64,000 nucleotides of DNA. Source: JANLVJ01 sp031363945. GTDB taxonomy: Bacteria; Bacteroidota; Bacteroidia; Sphingobacteriales; Sphingobacteriaceae. Numbering within the stretch: position 1 is the stretch's first letter; each line of letters opens with the position of its first letter. Made by a program: the position numbers and the translations under genes. This document shows positions 42,908 through 51,786 of the stretch, piece after piece. The notes under the pieces were generated by a model. The model worked only from the letters and a program-made list of their open reading frames with translations. It had not been told where the DNA came from and made no database searches. The stretch is from NCBI GenBank assembly GCA_031363945.1, contig JANLVJ010000084.1, positions 20,761 through 84,760 of the forward strand. The letters are read 5' to 3'.

Positions 42908-44159
42908 ACCCTTTTTCATTTGATTTAGAAGTTTTAGCCGGAACTTTTATTTCTCTTACCTGTTCGGCCGAACGCACACAAAGACTGTGAGCCTGATCAA
43001 ATTTTAACCAACCATTAAAACGAATACCTGCAGGACTAATCATATTTTCTATAAGCGAAGTTGACCGCCCCCCCGATAAAAGTCGTCTGCTCTGCTCACT
43101 TATTTCGACACCAAAGATTTTTTTGGGGAGCATAGAAATTCCAGTATTTATACAGCGTTGAGGGATGTGAATACTTAGTTTTTGGTTAGTATAATCAAGC
43201 TTTGCTGAGAAAATCTTACCAGAACCAGTTTTAAAACCATCAAGTAATGGGGTTTTACCTGTTGATACTAATTGATCGACTTCAGCAGGAGATATCTTTC
43301 TGCCATATATTTCAATGTCAGATAAATCAGCAGATCTACTCAAATTGACTGGTATGGGTTTACTAATTGGGGTGTCTGTATTGATTGTCATTTTGGAGCC
43401 AGGAGGCTGATCGAAAGCGTTTGGCAGACCTTGTAAATTGACACCTGCCTGGTTGGGTAAAACCTGGACATGGGGCTGATCGAAAGTGTTTGGCTGATCC
43501 GCTTTTTGATTTGCCTCTACCTTAGTCAATTCAGGGACAGACATTGTATTATTATCCGAAAATAAGGGTGTGTGAACAGTTATACCGGAATGCTGGTCAA
43601 CGGAGCCACGAACTGGAAACCTGATTTTAATTTTACCTTCTTCTCCAATAGATAAAAAACCACTAAATGGTATACCACGCCTTCCTTTTAGTCCTTCAAT
43701 TAAGGTAGTTTCCTTACCGTTTTTTAATTGCTCGCGGTGCTCACCGCTTAATTTTACACCCAGAAATTCAACAGGTATCTCCTGTATATTTTTATCAGGA
43801 AATCTAAACTTTAGATCTCCTGCTTCATTTATTTTTAAATATGCTGAAAATTTATTGCCTTTTTTACTGGTAAAACCCGCTATTAATTCGGTTTCTTGCC
43901 CTTTGCCTAGTACTTCACGCTGTTCAGGTGATAATGAAATATTCAGCAGATGTTCGGGAACCTGTACCGTATTTTTAAAAAAGATCTTGTTTACAATGTT
44001 TGTAACCAGAATTACCGCATTAAAGAAGGTCTTAATCCATTGTTTAAATAAGTGATCAATATGCGAAAACAATAACTCCTGAAGTGAGTCATTTAAGGTC
44101 TGAATGAGCCGGTGTTGATTTTTTTCACCTTGTTGCTGGTATTCTTTCGCAGTGTCCAT
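42897..44159 (-). CDS. DUF3945-type protein with four internal repeats
   Basis: 420 residues. Two pairs of about 55-residue repeats (each roughly I-S-x3-R/V-x2-L-x2-G-x-x-T-x-L-I-x-G-F-x(4)G-x-x-F-S-x-x-L-x(7)L-x-I/F-x-x-P): repeats 1 and 2 at about 70-180, repeats 3 and 4 at about 285-400, joined by a Gln/Pro-rich linker in which PN(T/A)FDQP occurs twice. The N-terminus (1-60) has an amphipathic helix with a hydrophobic stretch (FFNAVILVTNIVNKIFF). DUF3945/DUF4099 proteins go with conjugation and mobilisation genes in Bacteroidota, and their function is not known. Confidence 0.75.
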   Translation of the reverse strand: MDTAKEYQQQGEKNQHRLIQTLNDSLQELLFSHIDHLFKQWIKTFFNAVILVTNIVNKIFFKNTVQVPEHLLNISLSPEQREVLGKGQETELIAGFTSKKGNKFSAYLKINEAGDLKFRFPDKNIQEIPVEFLGVKLSGEHREQLKNGKETTLIEGLKGRRGIPFSGFLSIGEEGKIKIRFPVRGSVDQHSGITVHTPLFSDNNTMSVPELTKVEANQKADQPNTFDQPHVQVLPNQAGVNLQGLPNAFDQPPGSKMTINTDTPISKPIPVNLSRSADLSDIEIYGRKISPAEVDQLVSTGKTPLLDGFKTGSGKIFSAKLDYTNQKLSIHIPQRCINTGISMLPKKIFGVEISEQSRRLLSGGRSTSLIENMISPAGIRFNGWLKFDQAHSLCVRSAEQVREIKVPAKTSKSNEKGFTG

Positions 44160-44337
44160 CTTTAAATTTATAATAATATTTATATCTAAATATACTTATA
44201 AACATAATTAATACAAGCTGAAAATAATTTTATTTCTCAAATAAATTTTGTGGATTCCTGGGTGAAGGGTTGCACTGGATTTTTTCAAAAAAGACGAGCC
44301 GTTAGGGCTGGCTTACTGTTTAAACAAATTTTTTCAC

Positions 44338-44364
44338 AAAAAAAACCAACCTGTTAGGGTTGGC
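44338..44364 (-). terminator. Terminator after rpsO
   Basis: On the minus strand: CCAACC-CTAACA-GGTTGG followed by eight Ts, 27 bp beyond the rpsO stop. A second, weaker look-alike (AGCC-CTAAC-GGCT then Ts, 44287-44309) lies about 55 bp further on, making a tandem pair. Confidence 0.8.
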
Positions 44365-44390
44365 TTTTCCTTAAACAATAAAACAATCAA

Positions 44391-44660
44391 CTATTTTCTT
44401 AACTCGAGTACTTTAATAATAGCACGGTAGCGCTCGATATCGTTTTTCATCAGATAATTCAAATGTGAACGACGCTTACCAACCAATTTCTGTAGAGAGA
44501 GCTGGGTTCCGAAATCTTTTCTGTTCTTTTTCAAGTGCTCGGTTAAATGAGCGATGCGAAAAGTAAACAATGCTACCTGGCCTTCTGCAGAGCCGGTATC
44601 TTGTTCGCTTTTCCCGTGTTTTTTGAAAATTTCTTTTTTTACTTCCTGACTTAAATACAT
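44391..44660 (-). CDS. rpsO: 30S ribosomal protein S15
   Basis: 89 residues, binds 16S rRNA early in small-subunit assembly. Family blocks are clear: HGKSEQDTGSAEGQVALFTFRIAHLTEHLK and LGLQKLVGKRRSHLNYL (here SLQKLVGKRRSHLNYLMKND). Length exact. Monocistronic, with a minus-strand TATTTTTG promoter-like element at 44701-44708. Confidence 0.98.
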   Translation of the reverse strand: MYLSQEVKKEIFKKHGKSEQDTGSAEGQVALFTFRIAHLTEHLKKNRKDFGTQLSLQKLVGKRRSHLNYLMKNDIERYRAIIKVLELRK

Positions 44661-44700
44661 TACCTGAATGAATATTAAAGTGTTAATTATTTTGAGATCG

Positions 44701-44708
44701 CAAAAATA
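44701..44708 (-). promoter_or_regulatory. Candidate -7 promoter element of rpsO
   Basis: TATTTTTG on the minus strand, an exact TAnnTTTG match, 40 bp ahead of the rpsO start. No clear -33 element. Confidence 0.4.
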
Positions 44709-44926
44709 ACAATTTATTGCAGATAAAAAAAAGAATTGGTCTCAGATAACGCAATAGAAAAAAAACTTCTTGTGTTAAACAAAATATGACAAATCATTTT
44801 CCGAATAAGACTGGTTGAAAACGCTAAAATCAAGCATTGTTACAAAACTTTTAATGGTAATTAATTGTCTTAACTACGCCTTCATTAAATTCTAATAAAC
44901 AATAACCTTTTAAATAAAAAAAAAAG

Positions 44927-46078
44927 ATGAAAACTTTAACTACGCTACAATCGCTGATTTTTGCGACGAGTGCCATTTTTTTAACACAATCCTGTGTTAA
45001 AAATACCAAATCTATGCCAGGTGTACCTGTTACAACATACTCTTACACCCAGGTTAATCTGGTTTCAGATACAAAAGCTGGTGGCGGTGCCTACACTGAT
45101 CCTGCGCTTTCAACTCCCTACGGAATTGCATTTGGCCCAGGGCCATTATGGCTGGCAAATAACGGATCTGGGACAAGCACTGTTTATGATTCCACTGGTT
45201 TAACAATTCCTAATTTTAAAATGCCCGTTACAATACCATCACCTACAATGTCAATGGGTGGTACACCTACAGGTATTGTTTTTAGTGGCGCATCGGCTTT
45301 CACAGATCCAAACACAATGAAGCCTGTCTATTTTATTTTTGTTAATGAAGATGGTGTAATTTCGGCTTGGGAAGGCGGAACCGGGGCACTTAAAGTAGTT
45401 GATAATTCAGCAATGGGTGCAATCTATAAAGGACTAACCATTGCTTCAGTTGGCATGGCTAACTTTATTTATGTCGCTAATTTCCCGAAAGGCACCATAG
45501 AGGTATATGATCAATCATTTAAAACAGCAACTGGTATTAAAAATTTCGTTGACCCAATGATGCCGGCAGGATATGCACCATTTGATATTCAGACCATTGG
45601 ATCACAATTATTTGTTGCTTACGCAAAGCAAAATACCATCCCGGATGCAAATCCTTCTGTTGGAAAAGGAAACGGTTATATAAGTGTTTTCAATACTGAC
45701 GGTACTTTTGTGAAAGAATTTGCTGCACAAGGCAGTTTAAATGCACCATGGGGAATGGTTCAGGCACCAGCTAGTTTTGGACAGGGTGCCAATGCTGTAC
45801 TAATAGGTAACTTTGGCGATGGCACTATTTCAGTATTTGACTCAAATGGAAGTTTTAAGGGACAATTACAAACAGGAGGAAAAGTAATAACAATACAAAA
45901 TTTATGGGGATTAACTTTTGCTCCAAGTTATGCAAAAACAGACGCAGCCGGAACTAAATTATTTTTTGCAGCTGCCATTGATGGAGGCGGACCTGTAGGT
46001 CAGGGCGCTGGAGGATTAGTTGGTTATCTTAAAGCAAATAAAGTTACGACAACTTCATCTATGGGATCAAGTTATTAA
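44927..46078 (+). CDS. TIGR03118-family secreted lipoprotein, beta-propeller-like
   Basis: 383 residues with a lipoprotein signal (hydrophobic helix then LTQSC, Cys about residue 23). The mature part has repeating blocks typical of the TIGR03118 family: VNLVSD...TDPALSTPYGIAFGPGPLWLANNG, FVNEDGVISAWEGG, YVANFPKGTIEVYD, and LNAPWGMVQAPASFGQGANAVLIGNFGDGTISVFD. These suggest NHL/SMP-30-like propeller blades. Biological role unknown. Lone gene, with its own terminator. Confidence 0.88.
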   Translation: MKTLTTLQSLIFATSAIFLTQSCVKNTKSMPGVPVTTYSYTQVNLVSDTKAGGGAYTDPALSTPYGIAFGPGPLWLANNGSGTSTVYDSTGLTIPNFKMPVTIPSPTMSMGGTPTGIVFSGASAFTDPNTMKPVYFIFVNEDGVISAWEGGTGALKVVDNSAMGAIYKGLTIASVGMANFIYVANFPKGTIEVYDQSFKTATGIKNFVDPMMPAGYAPFDIQTIGSQLFVAYAKQNTIPDANPSVGKGNGYISVFNTDGTFVKEFAAQGSLNAPWGMVQAPASFGQGANAVLIGNFGDGTISVFDSNGSFKGQLQTGGKVITIQNLWGLTFAPSYAKTDAAGTKLFFAAAIDGGGPVGQGAGGLVGYLKANKVTTTSSMGSSY

Positions 46079-46183
46079 AAAGTAGCTTAACACATTAAGG
46101 CAAATAATTATAATTCTTTCAAGATTATCAGCAATTGCAGTGTTTGCAAAAATTGCAAGAACTAGCAAATCTTATTAAATGCG

Positions 46184-46217
46184 AAGCCTCCAAGATTTTA
46201 TAAATTTTGGGGGCTTT
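46184..46217 (+). terminator. Probable terminator after the TIGR03118 gene
   Basis: Stem AAGCCTCCAA / TTGGGGGCTT (one G-T pair) with a 13-nt A/T-rich loop. The U tail is weak (TTTGTATTT). It lies in the convergent gap before metX. Confidence 0.6.
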
Positions 46218-46257
46218 GTATTTAAATTTGATTTCTTCAAGGTATAAAGCATATAAG

Positions 46258-47292
46258 TTATAGACGGACCTGTTGTTTATTACCGATCAGAAATCTTGAA
46301 ATAATTCTTGCAAGAGTCTCTGTTTCAATCAAAAACCCATCATGACCATATAAAGAATCAATAACCGAAAATTCAGCTCTTGGAATATATCGGGCAAGGT
46401 ACTCCTGTTCTGAAACAGGAAAAAGGATGTCAGAACTTAATCCAATTACCAGGGTTCTGGCTTGAATTAAGCCAAGTACAGCTACTAGTTCACCTCTATT
46501 TCTACCGAGGTTATGAGAGTCCATAGCCTTTGACAACATGACATAAGAAAATGCATTGAAGCGGTTGATAAGCTTCAGGCCCTGGTAGCGCTGATAAGAA
46601 GAAGCCTTAAAATCATCAATTTTAGTTAAATCTGTCTCAAGCTGGGTTTTAGAGAAAGTACGGTAATTCCGGTATGACATCAATGCCATGGCTCTGGCAG
46701 CTTTTAGCCCTTCGATTCCAGCTCTGTTATGATCAGTTAACCAGGATGAATCAGCTTCAATTGCCATGCGCTGTGCCTCATTGAATGCTATTCCCCAGGC
46801 GCTATGTTTTGCATTCGTGGCGATAACAATCAGGTTCTCAATTCGGAGGGGCTCAATAATCGACCATTCAAGCGCTTGCTGCCCGCCGAGTGACCCTCCG
46901 ATCAGCACATTGATTTTTTTTATCTGAAGGTGCGCAGCAAGTTTAATATGAAGTTGAACCATATCCCGAACTGTAATAAGAGGAAAAGTATGGTAATAAG
47001 GTTGAGCGTTCAATTTATTTACGGATAACGGCCCAGTTGTACCATAACAGGAACCCAATACGTTGGCACAAATGATAAAATGCTCATCAGGATTAAAAAG
47101 ACAATTTTCACCGAACAGACCCTGCCACCAGTCAAGAACATCAGCACTGGCAGTTAATGCATGACAGACCCAAATGACATTATCTTTCTGTTCACTTATT
47201 TGCCCAAAGGTTGTATAAGCAATTTCGAAACCCTTGAGTCGCTGTCCCGATTCAAGGATTATAGTTTCATCGCTTTTAAAGAAATCAATCAT
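46258..47292 (-). CDS. metX: Homoserine O-acetyltransferase
   Basis: 344 residues, alpha/beta-hydrolase fold enzyme that activates homoserine for methionine synthesis. Nucleophile Ser134 in IGGSLGGQQALEW, Asp in SSDILFPVSEQEYL (about residue 289), His in GHDGFLIE. It follows metY by 36 bp on the same strand, so both are probably under the SAM-I riboswitch upstream of metY. Acyl donor (acetyl rather than succinyl) is inferred from the neighbouring O-acetylhomoserine enzyme. Confidence 0.94.
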   Translation of the reverse strand: MIDFFKSDETIILESGQRLKGFEIAYTTFGQISEQKDNVIWVCHALTASADVLDWWQGLFGENCLFNPDEHFIICANVLGSCYGTTGPLSVNKLNAQPYYHTFPLITVRDMVQLHIKLAAHLQIKKINVLIGGSLGGQQALEWSIIEPLRIENLIVIATNAKHSAWGIAFNEAQRMAIEADSSWLTDHNRAGIEGLKAARAMALMSYRNYRTFSKTQLETDLTKIDDFKASSYQRYQGLKLINRFNAFSYVMLSKAMDSHNLGRNRGELVAVLGLIQARTLVIGLSSDILFPVSEQEYLARYIPRAEFSVIDSLYGHDGFLIETETLARIISRFLIGNKQQVRL

Positions 47293-47328
47293 TCAATTTA
47301 TTTATTCGTAAAGTAGATTTGAAAAAGT

Positions 47329-48654
47329 TTAGGCTAATACATTTTCACGAACGGTAATATTATTAAAGGCCAGTTCAAAGTCAGCAATTATATCATCAAT
47401 ATGCTCGATACCAACTGAAATTCTCAGCTGCCCTGGCTTCACTCCTGCTTTTAGCTGGTCGGCTTCACTTAATTGCTGGTGGGTTGTTGCAGAAGGTTGA
47501 ATAATCAAGGTTTTAGTATCCCCAACATTAGCCAGATGACTTGTCAGCTTCAGACTATCAATAAATGCTGTGGCCCGGCTTTTGTCTCCTTTAATAATGA
47601 ATGAGAGAACGCCCCCATATCCTTTTTTAAGATATTTTTTAGCCAGACCGTGATACGCACTACTTTCAAGGCCAGGGTAATTAACTTCTTCAACCTGCTC
47701 ATGGGCCTCAAGCCATCTGGCGAGTTTCATCGTATTTTCAACATGACGTTCCATTCTGAGTGAAAGTGTTTCAAGACCTTGAATTAATAAAAAAGAGTTA
47801 AAAGGGCTCAGAGTAGATCCAAAATCGCGCAAACCTTCAACTCTTGCCCTGATAATAAATGCAATATTACCAAACGGGCCCTTGTCACCAAAAACATCCC
47901 AGAAAACGAGCCCATGATAGCCTTCTGAAGGTTCAGTGAATAGAGGAAACTTTCCATTACCCCAGTTAAAATTACCTCCGTCTACAATAACCCCACCTAC
48001 AGAATTACCATGGCCACCGATCCATTTTGTAGCGGACTCAACCACAATATTAGCACCATGTTCAAGGGGCCTGAAAAGATAACCACCAGCTCCAAAAGTA
48101 TTATCTACCACGAGTGGTAAATCATGCTTTTTTGCCAAAGCACCAAAAGCTTCAAAATCAGGGATTGAAAAACCAGGATTACCAATTGTTTCAATATATA
48201 TAGCCTTGGTATTGCTATCTATGAGTTTCTCGAAAGCTGGCAGGTCATCAATAGGAGCAAAACGTGCTTCTATTCCTAACCGTTTAAATTGCACTTTAAA
48301 CTGGTTATATGTACCTCCATATAAATGAGAAGAACTAACGAAGTTATCTCCGTGCTGCATGATATTGCTGAGTGCAATAAACTGGGCTGCCTGCCCGGAT
48401 GCTGTAGCGAGAGCTGCCACCCCTCCTTCTAAAGCGGCAATTCGCTTTTCAAAGACATCAGTAGTCGGGTTCATGATACGGGTATAGATATTCCCGAATT
48501 CTTTTAAAGCAAAAAGATTAGCGCCATGCTCAGCGTTTTTAAAAGTAAAGGCAGCAGTCTGGTAAATCGGGACAGCCCTTGAACCAGTTGAGGGGTCAGC
48601 TTCCTGCCCTGCATGTTGTTGCAAGGTTTCAAATTTTGAGTTTTCAAATGCCAT
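47329..48654 (-). CDS. metY: O-acetylhomoserine (thiol)-lyase
   Basis: 441 residues, PLP enzyme making homocysteine directly from O-acetylhomoserine and sulfide. PLP Lys210 in VESATKWIGGHGNSVGG, and the opening RAVPIYQTAAFTFKNAEHGANLF...YTRIMNPT is typical of the Cys/Met-metabolism family. Length fits O-acetylhomoserine sulfhydrylases (about 430-440), which are longer than cystathionine lyases. First gene of a metY-metX unit behind a riboswitch. Confidence 0.94.
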   Translation of the reverse strand: MAFENSKFETLQQHAGQEADPSTGSRAVPIYQTAAFTFKNAEHGANLFALKEFGNIYTRIMNPTTDVFEKRIAALEGGVAALATASGQAAQFIALSNIMQHGDNFVSSSHLYGGTYNQFKVQFKRLGIEARFAPIDDLPAFEKLIDSNTKAIYIETIGNPGFSIPDFEAFGALAKKHDLPLVVDNTFGAGGYLFRPLEHGANIVVESATKWIGGHGNSVGGVIVDGGNFNWGNGKFPLFTEPSEGYHGLVFWDVFGDKGPFGNIAFIIRARVEGLRDFGSTLSPFNSFLLIQGLETLSLRMERHVENTMKLARWLEAHEQVEEVNYPGLESSAYHGLAKKYLKKGYGGVLSFIIKGDKSRATAFIDSLKLTSHLANVGDTKTLIIQPSATTHQQLSEADQLKAGVKPGQLRISVGIEHIDDIIADFELAFNNITVRENVLA

Positions 48655-49113
48655 GATCAGATAATATAATGTTTAGGATGAGAGTATACCTGCGGATGCA
48701 CAGGAAAAAGATTAAACCTGTTTGCGTAATTTCAACAACTGTAAATTGCCTTAAAACTTGGTGCAGGTTTATAGAAAAAAAGTGTATTATTGGTGTAATT
48801 GCGCATACTAATTAATTTATAATTCCCTTTTTAGTTAAAAGGCTAGGTGTTGGCACCTTGGTTTTAACCAGGTTGCCAGAGGATCATAGAGCCTATTCTC
48901 TTCCCTCTTCTTTATAAATCCGCAAAACGGATGCAATTTAACATTAACAGTTCAACAAGATTAAGCTGTTAATTCTCTACTGCGAATATAGGGAATGAAA
49001 AGAATATTTTCACTTTTTTTATACATTAATCATGGAAGACCGTATAAGGGCAAAGCTTGATCTGCATGATTCATGAATTTATCTATATTTGGCTTAAAAC
49101 CCAGGATTAAAAA
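48655..49113. other. Divergent intergenic region of metY and the double Ddl gene
   Basis: 459 bp without an ORF. Contains the SAM-I aptamer (separate entry). Between the aptamer and metY there are two inverted repeats (TAAACCTG 48713-48720 with CAGGTTTA 48764-48771, and CCTG-N8-CAGG at 48689-48704), which could form the expression platform, and upstream of the aptamer an 8-bp palindrome (ATTAACAG 48943-48950 with CTGTTAAT 48966-48973). Confidence 0.5.
48838..48914 (-). promoter_or_regulatory. SAM-I (S-box) riboswitch upstream of metY-metX
   Basis: On the minus strand the conserved S-box core is visible: AAGAAGAGGGA (P2 left side with the kink-turn GA pair), then TATGATCCTCTGGCAACC (P2 right side and J2/3), the P3 hairpin TGGTT-AAA-ACCA, and AAGGTGCCAACACC. 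P2 pairs AGAGG with CCTCT. P1 is not clear by eye. SAM binding is expected to switch off the methionine genes downstream. The GGCAACC...AGGTGCCAA pair is highly diagnostic. Confidence 0.88.
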
Positions 49114-51786
49114 ATGACGATTGGTATCATCTTCGGAGGTTTCTCCAGGGAACGGGAAGTTTCATTTGCAGGTGGAAGAACCGTATATGATAATCTGAAT
49201 AAAAGCCTTTTTGAGGCCGTTCCGATTTTTGTAGACAGTTACGGCAACTTTGTACTTCTTGACTGGCAATATGTTTATAAAGGCAGTATTCGCGATTTCT
49301 ACCCACCCCCCGCTTCAGTTCCTGTTACAAAGCCACCCTTTCAGATTTATGCTGAAAGCCTTGCCCTTTCTTCTGTCTCAGATCAGGAGAATTTATTAAG
49401 ACAAATTGGCAAACCAATACCTGCTGCAAGGCTGAAAGAATTTATAGATTTTGCTTTTCTGACACTTCATGGACCTTTTGGTGAAGACGGGAAAATTCAG
49501 GGTTTACTCGAATGGCTTGAAATACCTTATTCCGGATCTGGAATACTTTCTTCTGCTATCGGAATAGATAAAGTGATTCAGAAAGAACTAATGAGCGAAA
49601 AGGGCTTTAACGTTCCCGCTTATTTTAATTTTAACAGACAGGCATGGCTCTCAGGTGATCAGCTGGCTATTTTTGAAAAAAGTAAATTACATTGTGGCTT
49701 CCCACTGGTAATCAAACCTGCACATCAGGGTTCGTCAATCGGTGTGACCGTACTAAAAAGTGATAATTTCGAGGCCTTTAAGCATGCTGTTGAAGCAGCC
49801 TTATTTATCAGATATGTGAACAAACAAGAATGGGATGAAAAAAGAGAAATACTGGTCGCAGAAATTACTGATTTCAGAGTAGATCTGGGCCTGCCTCTGA
49901 TGATTGCAGAAAATACTATTTACGATCCTGCCTCACTTTATTATTATCTCGATCACTACTTTCAAAGCAGTAATAATCCGGTTCAATTACAAGGATGTGA
50001 TCAGGAAAATGACCTGCTTGTAGAAGCATTCATCAAGGGTAAAGAATTTTCCTGTATCGTATTAGAAAATACAGATGGTACCCCTCTTGCCCTGCCGCCT
50101 ACAGAAATCCGTAAATCTCAGGATATCTACAGTTACCGCTCAAAATACCTACCAGGTTTATCACGAAAAATCACGCCCATTGAAATTGGGGATGATCAGA
50201 TAAGGGCTATTTGCCGGGCTTGTGAAAAACTTTATACAGCTTTATCTTTTGACGTTTATGCCCGAATTGATGGGTTTATCAGTGAAAAGGGTAAAATATT
50301 CCTGAATGACCCGAATACGACATCTGGAATGATGCCTTCTTCTTTCTTTTTTCACCAGGCTGCAGAAATTGGTCTGAACCCATCTCAATTCCTTACCTAT
50401 ATAATTTATACTTCTATAAAAGCTAGAATCAGGGGTCAAAGCAGGAAGACAAATTTTGAACAGCATTTTGAAAGCTTGAAATTTCAACTTGGACAAATAA
50501 AATCAACTGCAGGAAAAAAAGAAAAAGTTGCTGTATTAATGGGGGGTTATTCATCTGAAAGGCATATATCAGTTGAGAGTGGAAGAAATGTTTTTGAAAA
50601 GCTTGCCTCTTCAACAAAATACGATCCTGTTCCTGTATTTGTCAGCGGTGATTCTGGTAGCTACCATATGTACCGGATTCCCATAAATATTTTACTTAAA
50701 GACAACGCAGATGACATTCAAGAGAAGATAAGTCATTATGCCTTGCATGGGGTTGTTCGGGAAATAATCAAACTGGCGTCTCCAATTATTGATTTGTTCT
50801 CTTCTGCAGATGCACTAAACCCTCCTCAGAGCTGGTCTTTTGACCAACTTGCAATCGAATGCGATAGTGTTTTCATTGCCTTACACGGCAGGCCAGGTGA
50901 AGATGGTGATATTCAGGCAGAGCTTGAAAAAAGGCAGATCTCCTATAATGGTTCAGGTGTTGAAAGTTCAAGGCTTACGATTGATAAACACGCTACAAAT
51001 GAGTTACTTGCAAGTAAAGGTATCCTTGTCGCCAGTCATATCCTGGTAACAAAAGAAGAATTCGCCAATGATGAACTTAACTCACTGACGCGCATTGAAA
51101 AGATATTTACCTATCCGTTGATAGCCAAACCCTGTGATGATGGATGTAGTTCAGCAGTTAAAAAAATAAAAAACAGGGCTGAACTTGAGGCTTATACCCG
51201 TTTGATTTTCAGAAATAAAAGTCAGTTAGATACTGCTGAAGCAACTTTGCTTGGCCTTGCCGGAGAAGAAGAATTTCCCCAGAAAAAAGTTTTTCTTATA
51301 GAAGAACTTATAACTGCCAGGGGTGCCGAAAAGTTTATGGAAATAACTGGAGGAATGTTAACCAGGTATAATCAGGCAGGAGAATTGGTTTATGAAATAT
51401 TTGATCCGTCTGAGGCACTATCCTCAGGTGAAGTATTAAGCCTTGAAGAAAAGTTTCTCGCCGGTGAAGGGCAAAATATTACCCCTCCAAGATATGCCAT
51501 GGATACGGATGACCAAAGAGAAATTGCAGCCTATGTAAAAATGGAACTTGAAAAAACTGCAAGGATTCTCAATATTGAAGGTTATTGCCGAATCGACGCA
51601 TTTATAAGAATCTTCAGCCCCAAACAGGTAGAAGTCATAATTATTGAAGCCAATTCATTGCCAGGAATGACACCTGCTACTGCCATTTTTCACCAGGCTG
51701 CCCTGAGCGGATACAAACCTTATGAATTTATAAATGAAGTTCTTGAATTTGCGAAGAAAAAATTAAGCCAAGCCGACCATGCCTGA
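49114..51786 (+). CDS. Tandem (double) D-alanine-D-alanine ligase-like protein
   Basis: 890 residues made of two Ddl homologues, about 1-450 and about 470-890; ordinary Ddl is 300-370. Half 1: IGIIFGGFSREREVSFAGG, LHGPFGEDGKIQG, FPLVIKPAHQGSSIGV, and a final metal block LNDPNTTSGMMPSSFFF (Asp for the usual Glu). Half 2: VAVLMGGYSSERHISVESG, LHGRPGEDGDIQA, YPLIAKPCDDGCSSA, IIIEANSLPGMTPATA. So both halves keep the ATP-grasp core; half 2 has the standard E-x-N metal ligands and half 1 a D-x-N variant. It overlaps the PASTA gene by 8 bp, suggesting a cell-wall role. Whether it makes D-Ala-D-Ala or another dipeptide is not known. Confidence 0.85.
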   Translation: MTIGIIFGGFSREREVSFAGGRTVYDNLNKSLFEAVPIFVDSYGNFVLLDWQYVYKGSIRDFYPPPASVPVTKPPFQIYAESLALSSVSDQENLLRQIGKPIPAARLKEFIDFAFLTLHGPFGEDGKIQGLLEWLEIPYSGSGILSSAIGIDKVIQKELMSEKGFNVPAYFNFNRQAWLSGDQLAIFEKSKLHCGFPLVIKPAHQGSSIGVTVLKSDNFEAFKHAVEAALFIRYVNKQEWDEKREILVAEITDFRVDLGLPLMIAENTIYDPASLYYYLDHYFQSSNNPVQLQGCDQENDLLVEAFIKGKEFSCIVLENTDGTPLALPPTEIRKSQDIYSYRSKYLPGLSRKITPIEIGDDQIRAICRACEKLYTALSFDVYARIDGFISEKGKIFLNDPNTTSGMMPSSFFFHQAAEIGLNPSQFLTYIIYTSIKARIRGQSRKTNFEQHFESLKFQLGQIKSTAGKKEKVAVLMGGYSSERHISVESGRNVFEKLASSTKYDPVPVFVSGDSGSYHMYRIPINILLKDNADDIQEKISHYALHGVVREIIKLASPIIDLFSSADALNPPQSWSFDQLAIECDSVFIALHGRPGEDGDIQAELEKRQISYNGSGVESSRLTIDKHATNELLASKGILVASHILVTKEEFANDELNSLTRIEKIFTYPLIAKPCDDGCSSAVKKIKNRAELEAYTRLIFRNKSQLDTAEATLLGLAGEEEFPQKKVFLIEELITARGAEKFMEITGGMLTRYNQAGELVYEIFDPSEALSSGEVLSLEEKFLAGEGQNITPPRYAMDTDDQREIAAYVKMELEKTARILNIEGYCRIDAFIRIFSPKQVEVIIIEANSLPGMTPATAIFHQAALSGYKPYEFINEVLEFAKKKLSQADHA

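Noticed and set aside
40219..44159. Complete conjugative transposon
   Set aside because: No integrase, relaxase, channel genes or visible attachment repeats in the flanks; only three genes with mobile-element character.
44281..44364. Two similar hairpins after rpsO, read as a possible repeat array
   Set aside because: Only two copies, each followed by a T run on the minus strand, so they are terminators rather than a CRISPR or other array. No CRISPR array was seen anywhere in the window.
49114..51786. Two ligase genes fused by a sequencing error
   Set aside because: The joint lies in a smooth in-frame linker of about 20 residues, and the second half has no start codon and ribosome-site context of its own. 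Cannot be fully excluded without other genomes.
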